From NCBI GenBank assembly GCA_035637315.1, contig DASPXK010000289.1, forward strand, positions 1 to 12,299: a stretch of 12,299 nt of DNA, read 5' to 3'. The stretch is from DASPXK01 sp035637315 (GTDB lineage Bacteria; Chloroflexota; UBA6077; JACCZL01). This document shows positions 1 through 6,220 of the stretch, piece after piece. The notes below the pieces were generated by a model, which was not told the origin of the DNA, ran no database searches, and saw only the letters and a program-made list of their open reading frames with translations. Each line of letters starts with the position of its first letter. The first letter of the stretch is position 1. Made by a program: the position numbers and the translations under genes.

Positions 1-86
1 GCCGACCCGTACAGTAGCCAACCGCCAAAAGTCGCGGCGACTACCGCTAGCGCCAACAGGGCGGTCAGCGATCTTCTTCCGGCCAC
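1..86 (-). CDS. 5' end of a secreted or membrane-anchored protein (partial)
   Basis: Reading leftwards from a GTG at 86-84, 28 codons stay open to the window edge. The peptide begins (M)AGRRSLTALLALAVVAA and continues TFGGWLLYGS. A short basic start followed by about 20 hydrophobic residues is what a signal peptide or signal anchor looks like. A TGA lies two codons upstream in the same frame, so translation cannot start earlier. No clear Shine-Dalgarno sequence is visible. The gene begins 43 bases after the stop of the SH3-like paralogue and has the same orientation, so it may be the next gene of that operon. The rest lies outside the window and its function is unknown. Confidence 0.5.
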   Translation of the reverse strand, partial: MAGRRSLTALLALAVVAATFGGWLLYGS

Positions 87-129
87 CCGTCAAGTGTGGT
101 TGTCGCGCCAGCGCCGCGGCAACGACGAC

Positions 130-864
130 CTACGGAGGCCCGCGCAGCACGCGGACCAGGCCGCTGAAGATGTAACCGTCCGTGCAATGATTAGCGAGGC
201 TCACCACGGCTCTGACGTGGTACCAGCGCATCAGGCCACCCACCGGATCGCCTTCGACTTGTGCGTCGCTCCCGATCTTCTCCCCATGGTTCAGCTGGCA
301 GACGATCGGAGCGCCGACTCTTGGCTCGGTTCTCACGATCGTCTCGTCTTCGAGAAACTCCAGCTCACGGAGTTGGCTGAGTGAGCCCGGCGCGGTCGGA
401 ATCGGCGTCCGCGGCACCAACAGGTCACCGGCACCTGCGACCTCGGTCGCGAGTCGGGGGAGCGGCGCAACCGTCGCAACTGCGGCAATGGTAGCGGCGA
501 CCGCTCTTGGCCGGACGTCGCCACCGGGGGCGGGGTGGCACTGGGAACGGGGACTGTCGCCACGGGCACAGCGGGCGGGACGGCGGGGGCAGCGGCGGCC
601 GCGGTTGGGGCGACCGCTGGCGGCTGAGTCGCGAGGGACGGGCCGCTGCCCACTCGGGTCGGTAGGTCGAACGTCCTGAACAGCCACCAACCGAGGCCAG
701 CCCCCGACGCCGAGGACGAGCAGCAGGACGCTAAACTTCCCCAAGCCGCCCGTAATCGGGCTGGGCGGCGTTCGGATCCTAGGGCCACTGGATTCGGTCT
801 CGGACGTGCCCGAATCGTCGCCGGCGGCCTCGCCTAGGGTGCGGCCGACCAGCGGATCCAGCAT
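130..864 (-). CDS. Membrane-anchored SH3-like protein, frameshift-scarred paralogue of the PP2C C-terminus
   Basis: The 244-residue frame has an ATG start and TAG stop. Residues 1-11, MLDPLVGRTLG, resemble the first residues of PknB-type Ser/Thr kinases, but no kinase domain follows. After an acidic stretch comes a hydrophobic segment (about 42-54) and then, at about 173-243, an SH3-like domain matching the C-terminus of the upstream phosphatase: APxVCQLxHGxKI, RWYHV, CTDGY and the same LRGPP end. Between about residues 55 and 121 the frame differs from the phosphatase. The homologous GLGWWLFRTFDLPT and Pro/Ala linker lie in another frame, entered by one extra C at 701-705 and left by a one-base loss near 500. 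The frame stays open throughout, so a protein with an altered linker could still be made. It may instead be a decaying pseudogene, or the indels could be assembly errors. It lies 100 bases after the phosphatase gene. Confidence 0.6.
   Translation of the reverse strand: MLDPLVGRTLGEAAGDDSGTSETESSGPRIRTPPSPITGGLGKFSVLLLVLGVGGWPRLVAVQDVRPTDPSGQRPVPRDSAASGRPNRGRRCPRRPARCARGDSPRSQCHPAPGGDVRPRAVAATIAAVATVAPLPRLATEVAGAGDLLVPRTPIPTAPGSLSQLRELEFLEDETIVRTEPRVGAPIVCQLNHGEKIGSDAQVEGDPVGGLMRWYHVRAVVSLANHCTDGYIFSGLVRVLRGPP
594..704 (-). repeat. Near-identical DNA patch shared with the phosphatase gene (copy A)
   Basis: These 111 bases match 1445-1555 with three mismatches that I can count (at about 635, 656 and 663) and no gaps. 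They encode the end of the membrane segment and the start of the linker. The patch ends at a C run (701-705) that is one C longer than in the other copy, which is where the reading frame changes. Confidence 0.85.
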
Positions 865-964
865 CTCTCACGACCGCGCTTCGATCTGTCCGTACCCCGG
901 CGTCCGCTACCGGAGCTCGCTGGCGGACGGCCTGACCCCAGGCGGCGGACGCTCTCCAATCGTC

Positions 965-2668
965 TTACGGCGGCCCACGGAGGATCGTGACCAGCGTGCC
1001 AGATACGTATCCGTCGGTACACGGCTCACTACCCTCCAATAGGGCTTTGACGTGGTACCACCGTGTGTTGTTGGTTATGGGCTCGCCGTCGACGTGTGCG
1101 TCGCTCACAATCTTGTCGCCGTGGTGGAGTTGGCAGACGACCGGCGCGTCAAGCCTTGGGGCGCTGTGAACGCGCGACCCCTCCTCTACCACCTCCAGTA
1201 CGCGATCCTGGCTGACCGACCCCAGCGCTGTCGGGATCGGCGTCGCTCGCGTGAACCCCCCGGCGACCTGCGTCTCGATAGCGGGGACACCCGGAATGAG
1301 GGGCACCACAATAGTGGCGACCGCCGCGACGGTGGCGAGCCGCTCTGGGGTTGGCGTTGGGACCGGGGCCGGGGTTGCCGAGGGCGGGGTTGGGGTGCTC
1401 ACCGCTGGGGGAGGCGCCGTGGCAGGAACGGCGGGCGCGGGCGTGGCGGCCGCGGTTGGGGCGACCGCTGGCGGCTGAGTCGCGAAGGACGGGCCGCTGC
1501 CCACTCCGGTCGGCAGGTCGAACGTCCTGAACAGCCACCAACCGAGGCCAGCCCCGATGCCGAGGAGGAGGAGAAGCGCCACGACCACGACGGCTGTCCA
1601 GCTCATCCCACCCTCGCGCGAGGGAGCGACCTCGGCCGGCGGACCCACGGCCGCCTGAGGCGGTTCGGCCCTCTCGGCAGGAGCCTCTGGCCCGGGTGAG
1701 GCGGCGGCCGCCGCGGGCGGAGCGGGGGATTCCGGATGCGCGGCAGCGGCGGCGAGCGGGGGCGTCGGGGCCTCCTCCTCCTTGGACGCGGCCTCAGCGC
1801 GCGGCTCATCGTGCGCCGCCATGGCCGGAGGCGTCCACTCGTCGTCGGATATCGGAGCCTCGCGGAGTGTTTCGGGCTCGTCCAGCGCGCCCAGCTTGAC
1901 GACGACGGCCGAGATGTTGTCGGGGCCGCCCCGCTCGTTGGCTAGGGCGATGAGCTCGTCGACCGCCTGCTGGGGCGGCAGCCGACTCGTGTAGGCCAGG
2001 ATCTCCTCATCCCGCACGGGCCCATGCAGCCCGTCTGAGCAGAGCACGAGCATGCTGCCGGCCTCCAGCTCGGCCTCGTAGATGTCCACTTCGACGTCCG
2101 GTCGAAGGCCCAGCGCGCGGGTGATGATGTTGCGGCGGGGGTGAACGCGGGCCTCCTCCGGCGTCAGGACTCCAGCCTCGACCTCTTCCGCGACCCAAGA
2201 ATGATCGCGTGTGAGCTGCTGGATCTCGCCGCCGCGAATCAAGTAGCAGCGGCTGTCACCGACATGCCCGACCACCGCCCGATCCGGCATGACGACGGCG
2301 GCGGTCATCGTGCTGCCCATGTGATCGCGGCCGCTGGTGTTCGAGCCGGCCGCGAAGACCTCGTTGTTGGCGCTCTCGATCGCTGTTCGCAGCGCCCGAT
2401 CGACCGCGTTCGACTCCGCGCCGTAATACATGTCGCGGGTCTTCTGAACGGCCAGCGCGCTGGCAACCTCGCCGGCCGCGTGTCCGCCCATTCCATCGGC
2501 CACCGCACAGAACAGCCCCCGCTCCTGTGCCACGGGGGAGTCGATCGGCTCACACAGAACGCTGTCCTCGTTCCCGGTCCGAACCTGGCCAACTGACGTA
2601 CGCGCGCCGACTTCGAGCCTGATCGGCGAGGAACTGGACTGGCCGGCCTGGGCCGACTCACCGGCCAC
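965..2668 (-). CDS. PP2C-family Ser/Thr protein phosphatase with membrane anchor and external SH3-like domain
   Basis: This 567-residue protein removes phosphate from Ser/Thr of target proteins, as is known for the Mn/Mg-dependent PP2C family. The catalytic domain spans about 20-260. Its motifs are RTGNEDS (E34, D35), VADGMGGH (D58), GHVGDSRCY (134-142), TRDHS, CSDGL (D212) and GGPDNIS (D250), so the metal-binding acids all appear present. An Ala/Pro/Glu-rich stretch (280-353) leads to one membrane segment (about 356-378). An external Pro/Ala/Thr linker (390-445) and an SH3-like domain (about 490-565) with two cysteines follow. Such phosphatases usually oppose PknB-type kinases, but no intact kinase is in the window. 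The start is GTG, with AGGGGG at 2680-2675 six bases before it. The external domain could sense wall fragments, which is inference. Confidence 0.93.
   Translation of the reverse strand: MAGESAQAGQSSSSPIRLEVGARTSVGQVRTGNEDSVLCEPIDSPVAQERGLFCAVADGMGGHAAGEVASALAVQKTRDMYYGAESNAVDRALRTAIESANNEVFAAGSNTSGRDHMGSTMTAAVVMPDRAVVGHVGDSRCYLIRGGEIQQLTRDHSWVAEEVEAGVLTPEEARVHPRRNIITRALGLRPDVEVDIYEAELEAGSMLVLCSDGLHGPVRDEEILAYTSRLPPQQAVDELIALANERGGPDNISAVVVKLGALDEPETLREAPISDDEWTPPAMAAHDEPRAEAASKEEEAPTPPLAAAAAHPESPAPPAAAAASPGPEAPAERAEPPQAAVGPPAEVAPSREGGMSWTAVVVVALLLLLGIGAGLGWWLFRTFDLPTGVGSGPSFATQPPAVAPTAAATPAPAVPATAPPPAVSTPTPPSATPAPVPTPTPERLATVAAVATIVVPLIPGVPAIETQVAGGFTRATPIPTALGSVSQDRVLEVVEEGSRVHSAPRLDAPVVCQLHHGDKIVSDAHVDGEPITNNTRWYHVKALLEGSEPCTDGYVSGTLVTILRGPP
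1445..1555 (-). repeat. Near-identical DNA patch shared with the SH3-like paralogue (copy B)
   Basis: This is the partner of 594-704, offset by 851 bases. In the phosphatase it encodes the distal part of the membrane segment plus the first linker residues (GLGWWLFRTFDLPT onwards). The match includes silent positions, while the SH3-like domains on one side are only about half identical in protein, so the patch looks recently exchanged. Confidence 0.85.
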
Positions 2669-2674
2669 CGCGAA

Positions 2675-2680
2675 CCCCCT
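2675..2680 (-). promoter_or_regulatory. Ribosome binding site deciding the GTG start of the PP2C gene
   Basis: On the minus strand AGGGGG lies six bases before the GTG at 2668. This supports a GTG start rather than a later one. Confidence 0.6.
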
Positions 2681-2720
2681 GATCGTATTCCAGATCAGCG
2701 TCCATGCATCACGACAAGCG

Positions 2721-2726
2721 AGTATA
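2721..2726 (-). promoter_or_regulatory. Candidate -10 element for the PP2C operon
   Basis: The minus strand reads TATACT here, five of six bases of the sigma-70 -10 consensus, about 53 bases before the GTG start. No good -35 hexamer sits 16-18 bases upstream. The heptamer repeat array lies just beyond, so activation from there is conceivable but unproven. Confidence 0.4.
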
Positions 2727-2753
2727 AGGCGGACGCGCGGCTTGCTTCTAGAC

Positions 2754-2795
2754 GAGGAATGAGCAACGAGGAATGAGGAATGAGGAACGAGGAAT
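2754..2795. repeat. Tandem heptamer array, six units of GAGGAAT type
   Basis: Six consecutive 7-base units start with GAG and end in AAT or AAC. Four are GAGGAAT, one GAGCAAC and one GAGGAAC. The array lies about 28 bases upstream of the candidate -10 of the phosphatase gene. A related array of five units occurs at 8891-8925, so this is a dispersed intergenic repeat type rather than a one-off. Confidence 0.85.
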
Positions 2796-2834
2796 GAGCG
2801 GGAGTGCCCAACGAGGGTCGATCGTTTCGCCAGC

Positions 2835-2848
2835 CCGGCCTAGGCCGG
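2835..2848. repeat. Perfect 14-base palindrome
   Basis: CCGGCCTAGGCCGG is its own reverse complement. It lies six bases from the long hairpin at 2854-2906. It could be a protein-binding site or part of the same structured element; nothing in the sequence decides between these. Confidence 0.5.
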
Positions 2849-2853
2849 CACTT

Positions 2854-2906
2854 CAGTACCGCGACCGTGAGGGAGCAGCTGGACGCTCCTCACGGTCGCG
2901 GTACTG
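2854..2906. terminator. Long hairpin after the SH3-3D gene, possible terminator or REP-like element
   Basis: The arms 2854-2871 and 2889-2906 are perfect 18-base inverted repeats (CAGTACCGCGACCGTGAG). Four more pairs (GAGC/GCTC) follow after one bulged G, leaving an 8-base loop. The hairpin begins 13 bases beyond the stop of the SH3-3D gene. It has no T run on either strand, so it is not a textbook intrinsic terminator; it might block 3' exonucleases or be a dispersed palindromic repeat. Confidence 0.6.
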
Positions 2907-2919
2907 ATTGGGGTCTACT

Positions 2920-3630
2920 CTAGCGGGATGAGCCTTCGCGGAGCACGATCACCTTACGGAACTGGGTCCCGTAGCGGCGCGCCTCCGATGGGTCGGGCAG
3001 CCAGATGTCGATCGTCGGACCCTTGATCGCCCCGCCAATGTCCTCGGCGAAGAAGATCGTTTCGGCGTAGCCCTCGATGGCTAGCGACGAGCCCAGTGGG
3101 ACGAAGGTCGGGTCGACGGCGACGACGCCCCAGCGGGTCTTGCTCCCAGTGGCGGTGCGGGCATTCAATGGCAAGCCACCGACTCCGTCGGCGTACGCAG
3201 TGATCTTGGCCACGAACGAGCGGCGGGCGTCGTCAGCGCCACCGCTCGAAGCGGGGCCATTCGAGCGTAAGCCGCCGGTCGGGGTCAAGTAGCGCCCCAG
3301 GCACCAGCCCGTGACTCCGCCGCTGGCTTTGATCTGGTACCAGTCGTCGTTGTCGTCCGAGATCGGGCCGGCTACGACTTGCACGATCGAGCCCTCCGCC
3401 ACGGTGGTGACGACTCGATAGCTCATCCCCGGGCCCGAGCGGACTCGGAGACCGCTGCCGTCGGTCCCCGTCACGATGGCGGGCCCGCCAACCTGGGGAT
3501 CGTCAGCCGCCGCTGCTGCGGATGGCATGCTCACCAGGGCCAGGCTCGCGACGACCGCGAGAACCCATGCCAGTCTCGCCAACCTCAATCCATCCGACCT
3601 CTGTTCTTCCGAGCGACCGCGTCTGCACAT
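2920..3630 (-). CDS. Secreted SH3-3D domain protein, probable peptidoglycan-cleaving enzyme
   Basis: The 236-residue product has a signal peptide (hydrophobic core about 18-36, Ala-rich end near 42), an SH3-type domain (about 50-117, with LRVRSGPGMSYRVV and GWCLGRYL) and a C-terminal 3D domain (about 142-231). The three aspartates that name the 3D family are visible: D173 in AVDP, D197 in AEDIGGAIKG and D208 in IDIW. Related proteins (MltA-like, Sps/Rpf2) act as lytic transglycosylases on peptidoglycan; activity here is inferred. The frame is open back to a GTG at 3822, but that stretch is Arg-rich and overlaps the riboswitch expression region. I chose the ATG at 3630. A TTG at 3588, nine bases after AGAGG and directly before the signal peptide, is a good alternative. 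A c-di-AMP riboswitch precedes it. Confidence 0.9.
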   Translation of the reverse strand: MCRRGRSEEQRSDGLRLARLAWVLAVVASLALVSMPSAAAAADDPQVGGPAIVTGTDGSGLRVRSGPGMSYRVVTTVAEGSIVQVVAGPISDDNDDWYQIKASGGVTGWCLGRYLTPTGGLRSNGPASSGGADDARRSFVAKITAYADGVGGLPLNARTATGSKTRWGVVAVDPTFVPLGSSLAIEGYAETIFFAEDIGGAIKGPTIDIWLPDPSEARRYGTQFRKVIVLREGSSR

Positions 3631-3777
3631 CCGGAGCGGCCGCCCGGCCTCGGCGGTCTCCACGCGAGACCGGCCCGCGACCGATCGATCCGACTCTGGC
3701 GAAGGGCTGCGCGGCGAACAGAGGCGGCGCCTCCGGCCGGCCGCGTCCGACGCTACTCCACCCTCGCAATCCGCTCG

Positions 3778-3819
3778 AAAAGGCTGGCGACAGGACTCGC
3801 GTGTTACCGCGGACCAGCC
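3778..3819 (-). terminator. Candidate intrinsic terminator in the riboswitch expression platform
   Basis: Minus-strand GGCTGG (3819-3814) pairs with CCAGCC (3787-3782), followed at once by TTTT (3781-3778). The intervening bases contain a small CGCG/CGCG inner stem. It sits five bases after the aptamer and about 150 bases before the start codon, where a transcription-terminating expression platform is expected. The loop is long and the T run short, so this is tentative. Confidence 0.45.
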
Positions 3820-3823
3820 CACC

Positions 3824-3967
3824 CGAGCGGGCGGCGCCTACGGGGTTAGCTGACGGGTTCGGACGGGAGTCTCGCCCTACCCCGGCCCGAGCCAGTGGCC
3901 CGGCGCCGGGGACTCACCCCAACGAATGGATCCCCCGCTCCTCCTCGCGGAGGATTCGGCACACTCG
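3824..3967 (-). promoter_or_regulatory. Cyclic di-AMP riboswitch (ydaO/yuaA type)
   Basis: Read on the minus strand, this leader carries the family's conserved blocks in order: GCCGAAUCC (3960-3952), a CCUCC-GCGA-GGAGG hairpin (3953-3940), GGGGGAUCC, GGGGUGAGUCCCC (3920-3908), GUAGGGCGAGACUCCCGUCC (3880-3861) and the signature CCGUCAGCUAACCCCG (3856-3841). CGAGUG (3967-3962) can pair with CGCUCG (3829-3824) to close the P1 stem. From established knowledge, ydaO aptamers bind c-di-AMP, usually lower expression on binding, and often precede cell-wall hydrolase genes. The gene downstream encodes an SH3-3D wall enzyme, which fits. A sigma-70-like promoter lies 40 bases upstream. I recognised this from consensus blocks, not a covariance search. 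Confidence 0.9.
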
Positions 3968-4006
3968 TCGTGCAGAAATTGCACTCAATCTTCGGTTGTT
4001 GCGCGC

Positions 4007-4035
4007 AGTCTACGGGATATCCACATCCTTGTCAA
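4007..4035 (-). promoter_or_regulatory. Sigma-70-like promoter for the riboswitch and SH3-3D gene
   Basis: The minus strand has TTGACA (4035-4030), a perfect -35, then a 17-base spacer and TAGACT (4012-4007), four of six -10 bases. Transcription would start near 4000, just upstream of the aptamer, giving a leader of about 370 bases to the ATG at 3630. Confidence 0.65.
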
Positions 4036-4326
4036 GGTCGGCTGGCAGTTCCTGGGGGTCGTCCAGAGGTCGCGGTCGAGGGCCGATCGACTGGCCGCTC
4101 GGCCACAGCAGTCTCAAAAATCGTGCGCCGCCGCGAGCAGGCCGCTACACTTGAGCAATCGGCCCTGCCTATGCGTCGGAGCAGCCCGTCCCGCCGATTC
4201 GTCCTACTCTTGGCCCTTGCCCGCGCGGCTTCTCGCGCACCTGGCTGCTGCTTTGGGGCCCACGCTTCCTGGCACGTGATCTGCTAGCGAAGCCTGTCCG
4301 GCAGGCCGCCTTGAGAGTATCGTTCC
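4036..4326 (+). other. Upstream region of ftsH, no certain element
   Basis: These 290 bases separate the divergent promoter of the SH3-3D gene from the FtsH start. I see no tRNA or known riboswitch. TACACT at 4146-4151 could be a -10, but no -35 fits. A 38-codon frame (ATG 4171 to TAG 4287) lacks a ribosome site. A small inverted repeat, GCCTG/CAGGC, lies at 4292-4306 shortly before the gene. None of these is convincing alone. Confidence 0.3.
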
Positions 4327-6147
4327 ATGAATGCTGAGCCACGCCCGTCTCTTCGGCCATTGATCTGCGTCGTCGTCCTTGGGGCCCTGGTGGCCGGCCT
4401 GATGACGGCCACTCGCGGTGGGCTCGTCGAGGTCACGATCAACTGGCCCCAGGACCAGCCAGGCCCCCCGCTGCTGGCGGCCGCAGCGATCGTGTCGCTG
4501 TTCCTGTTCGTGGTCTACGTGTTCCTGAGCGCTCGACGCTCGCCCAGCCAGCCGAGCGAGCCCCCGGCGACGCCGGGTCCACCCCGTCCACCCGGCCGGC
4601 CGACCAGGATGGGACTGATCACCGAGCGGCCGCCGACACGGTTCTCAGACGTAGCCGGCGCCGAGGAGGCAAAGGAAGAGTTGGCGGAGGTCGTCGATTT
4701 CCTCCGCGCTCCCGAGCGTTTCACCGCCGTCGGGGCGCGCATCCCGCGCGGGGTGCTGCTGGTCGGGCCGCCAGGCAACGGCAAGACCCTGCTGGCCCGC
4801 GCGGTGGCTGGTGAGGCGGGCGTACCGTTCCTGCGCGCCTCCGGGTCCGAGTTCGTGGAGATGTACGTCGGCGTGGGCGCCGCCCGGGTCAGGGACTTAT
4901 TCAAGTCGGCGCGAGAACACGGCCGCAGCATCGTGTTCCTCGACGAGATCGACGCCGTCGGACGACGCCGCGGTGGGCCGAGCGGCCATGCCCACGAAGA
5001 GCGCGAGCAGACCCTCAACCAGCTGCTCGTCGAGATGGATGGCTTCGACGCGCGCTCGCGCGTGATCGTGCTGGCGGCTACCAATCGGCCGGACGTTCTG
5101 GACCCGGCCCTGCTCCGCCCCGGGCGATTCGATCGCCAGGTCCAGCTCGACCCGCCTGACGCCGCCGGCCGCCGGCAGATCCTGGCCCTTCATGCGCGTG
5201 ACAAGCCGTTGGCCGAGGGAGCGAGCACCGATTCGCTGGTCAGTCAGACGGCTGGCCTCTCGGGCGCCGACCTGGAGAACCTGCTCAACGAGGCTGCGAT
5301 CCTGACTGCCCGGGGCGGCCGGGACCGGTTGGAGCAGCACGACCTCGAGGAAGCGCTCGACCGAGTGGTGGCCGGGCCTCGCCGCAAGGGGCGAGCGATG
5401 TCCGAGCGCGAGCGCCGGATCACCGCGGTCCACGAGCTTGGTCACGCCCTGGTCGCACATCTGCTCCCGGATGCCGATCCCGTCCAGAAGGTGACGATAG
5501 TCTCGCGCGGCCAGATGGGCGGCTACACCCGAATGGCGCCAGCCGAGGACCGACGAATGTGGTCGCTGGCCCAGTTCGAAGCGGCTATGGCGGCCGCCCT
5601 GGGCGGCCACGTCGCGGAGGCGCTGGTCTTTCGCCAGGTGACGACCGGCGCCTCGAATGACCTGCGCAGGGCGGCTTCGATTGCGCGGGCGATGGTATGC
5701 GAATACGGGATGAGCCCGATACTGGGCGCCCTCGCGGTTGGTGGCGACGAGGAAGCTCGGCTCTATCGCCCGTACGGCGAGCACCTGGCCCAGCGAATCG
5801 ACGCCGAGGTCCAGCGCCTGGTGGCCGAGGCGCAAGCCCTGGCCGACGCGCTGCTCGCGCCCCGGCTGGCCTCGCTCGAGCGGGCCGCTGAGCGGCTCCT
5901 GGAAGTCGAGACCATCAACGCGACCGAGGTGGCGCGCCTGTTCGGTCCGCAACTGGCCGCGGTCCCATCGATAGTGGGCGATGGCGGCCCGGCCCAGGTG
6001 GCCGCATCGGTGGTCGCGCCGCTCGCCCCGGAGGCGCCGCCCACGCGCCGATTCTGGCGCCCTTCGCTCTCCGCGGCGCTGCCGTTCACGCTTAGGCTGA
6101 GGTGGCGGCGGGGCCAGCGCAAGCAGTCGCGCCCGGCGCTCGCATAG
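4327..6147 (+). CDS. ftsH: FtsH-family ATP-dependent zinc metalloprotease
   Basis: This 606-residue membrane AAA+ protease would degrade misfolded or short-lived proteins at the inner membrane as a hexamer. Two membrane segments (about 10-28 and 48-68) are followed by a Pro-rich linker (70-100). The AAA domain has Walker A GPPGNGKT (147-154), pore loop MYVGVG (179-184), Walker B VFLDEID (203-209) and the second region of homology TNRPDVLDPALLRPGRFDR (252-270, arginine fingers R267/R270). The protease domain has HELGH (369-373) and the third zinc ligand D445 in ASNDL. Unusual points: only about 20 residues lie between the membrane segments instead of the usual external domain of roughly 70, the pore aromatic is Tyr, and the last 40 residues form a basic tail. 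GAGAG nine bases before the ATG is a weak ribosome site. It is probably a paralogue beside a standard FtsH elsewhere (inference). Confidence 0.95.
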   Translation: MNAEPRPSLRPLICVVVLGALVAGLMTATRGGLVEVTINWPQDQPGPPLLAAAAIVSLFLFVVYVFLSARRSPSQPSEPPATPGPPRPPGRPTRMGLITERPPTRFSDVAGAEEAKEELAEVVDFLRAPERFTAVGARIPRGVLLVGPPGNGKTLLARAVAGEAGVPFLRASGSEFVEMYVGVGAARVRDLFKSAREHGRSIVFLDEIDAVGRRRGGPSGHAHEEREQTLNQLLVEMDGFDARSRVIVLAATNRPDVLDPALLRPGRFDRQVQLDPPDAAGRRQILALHARDKPLAEGASTDSLVSQTAGLSGADLENLLNEAAILTARGGRDRLEQHDLEEALDRVVAGPRRKGRAMSERERRITAVHELGHALVAHLLPDADPVQKVTIVSRGQMGGYTRMAPAEDRRMWSLAQFEAAMAAALGGHVAEALVFRQVTTGASNDLRRAASIARAMVCEYGMSPILGALAVGGDEEARLYRPYGEHLAQRIDAEVQRLVAEAQALADALLAPRLASLERAAERLLEVETINATEVARLFGPQLAAVPSIVGDGGPAQVAASVVAPLAPEAPPTRRFWRPSLSAALPFTLRLRWRRGQRKQSRPALA

Positions 6148-6179
6148 CGCCCTCACCCCGCAAAGCGCACTTGTTCCAG

Positions 6180-6212
6180 CCCCTCTCCCTCAAGCCCTCA
6201 GGGGGAGAGGGG
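6180..6212. repeat. Hairpin repeat between convergent ftsH and DUF971 genes
   Basis: CCCCTCTCCC (6180-6189) pairs perfectly with GGGAGAGGGG (6203-6212). It follows CCCTCACCCC at 6150-6159. The same 10-base stem recurs in opposite orientation at 6744-6769. No T run follows on either strand, but its place between convergent stops suits a bidirectional terminator or REP-like element. Confidence 0.6.
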
Positions 6213-6220
6213 GAGCTAGA

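Noticed and set aside
901..929. Seven-base inverted repeat CGTCCGC/GCGGACG between the PP2C gene and its paralogue
   Set aside because: Short stem with a 15-base loop and no T run; in DNA this GC-rich it can arise by chance, so it was not called a terminator.
2754..2795. Heptamer array considered as a CRISPR array
   Set aside because: Units are 7 bases and directly adjacent, with no spacers and no cas genes nearby.
3631..3822. N-terminal extension of the SH3-3D protein to a GTG at 3822
   Set aside because: The extension is Arg/Ser-rich, has no ribosome site, would put the signal peptide near residue 80, and overlaps the riboswitch terminator region.
4171..4287. 38-codon frame with a hydrophobic stretch upstream of ftsH
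   Set aside because: No ribosome site, many Arg and Cys residues and no similarity I recognise; most likely a chance frame.
4897..6156. Minus-strand open frame of 419 codons
   Set aside because: It lies opposite ftsH, is full of Arg, His and Gln with no recognisable domain, and is a GC-rich shadow of a gene with all catalytic motifs.
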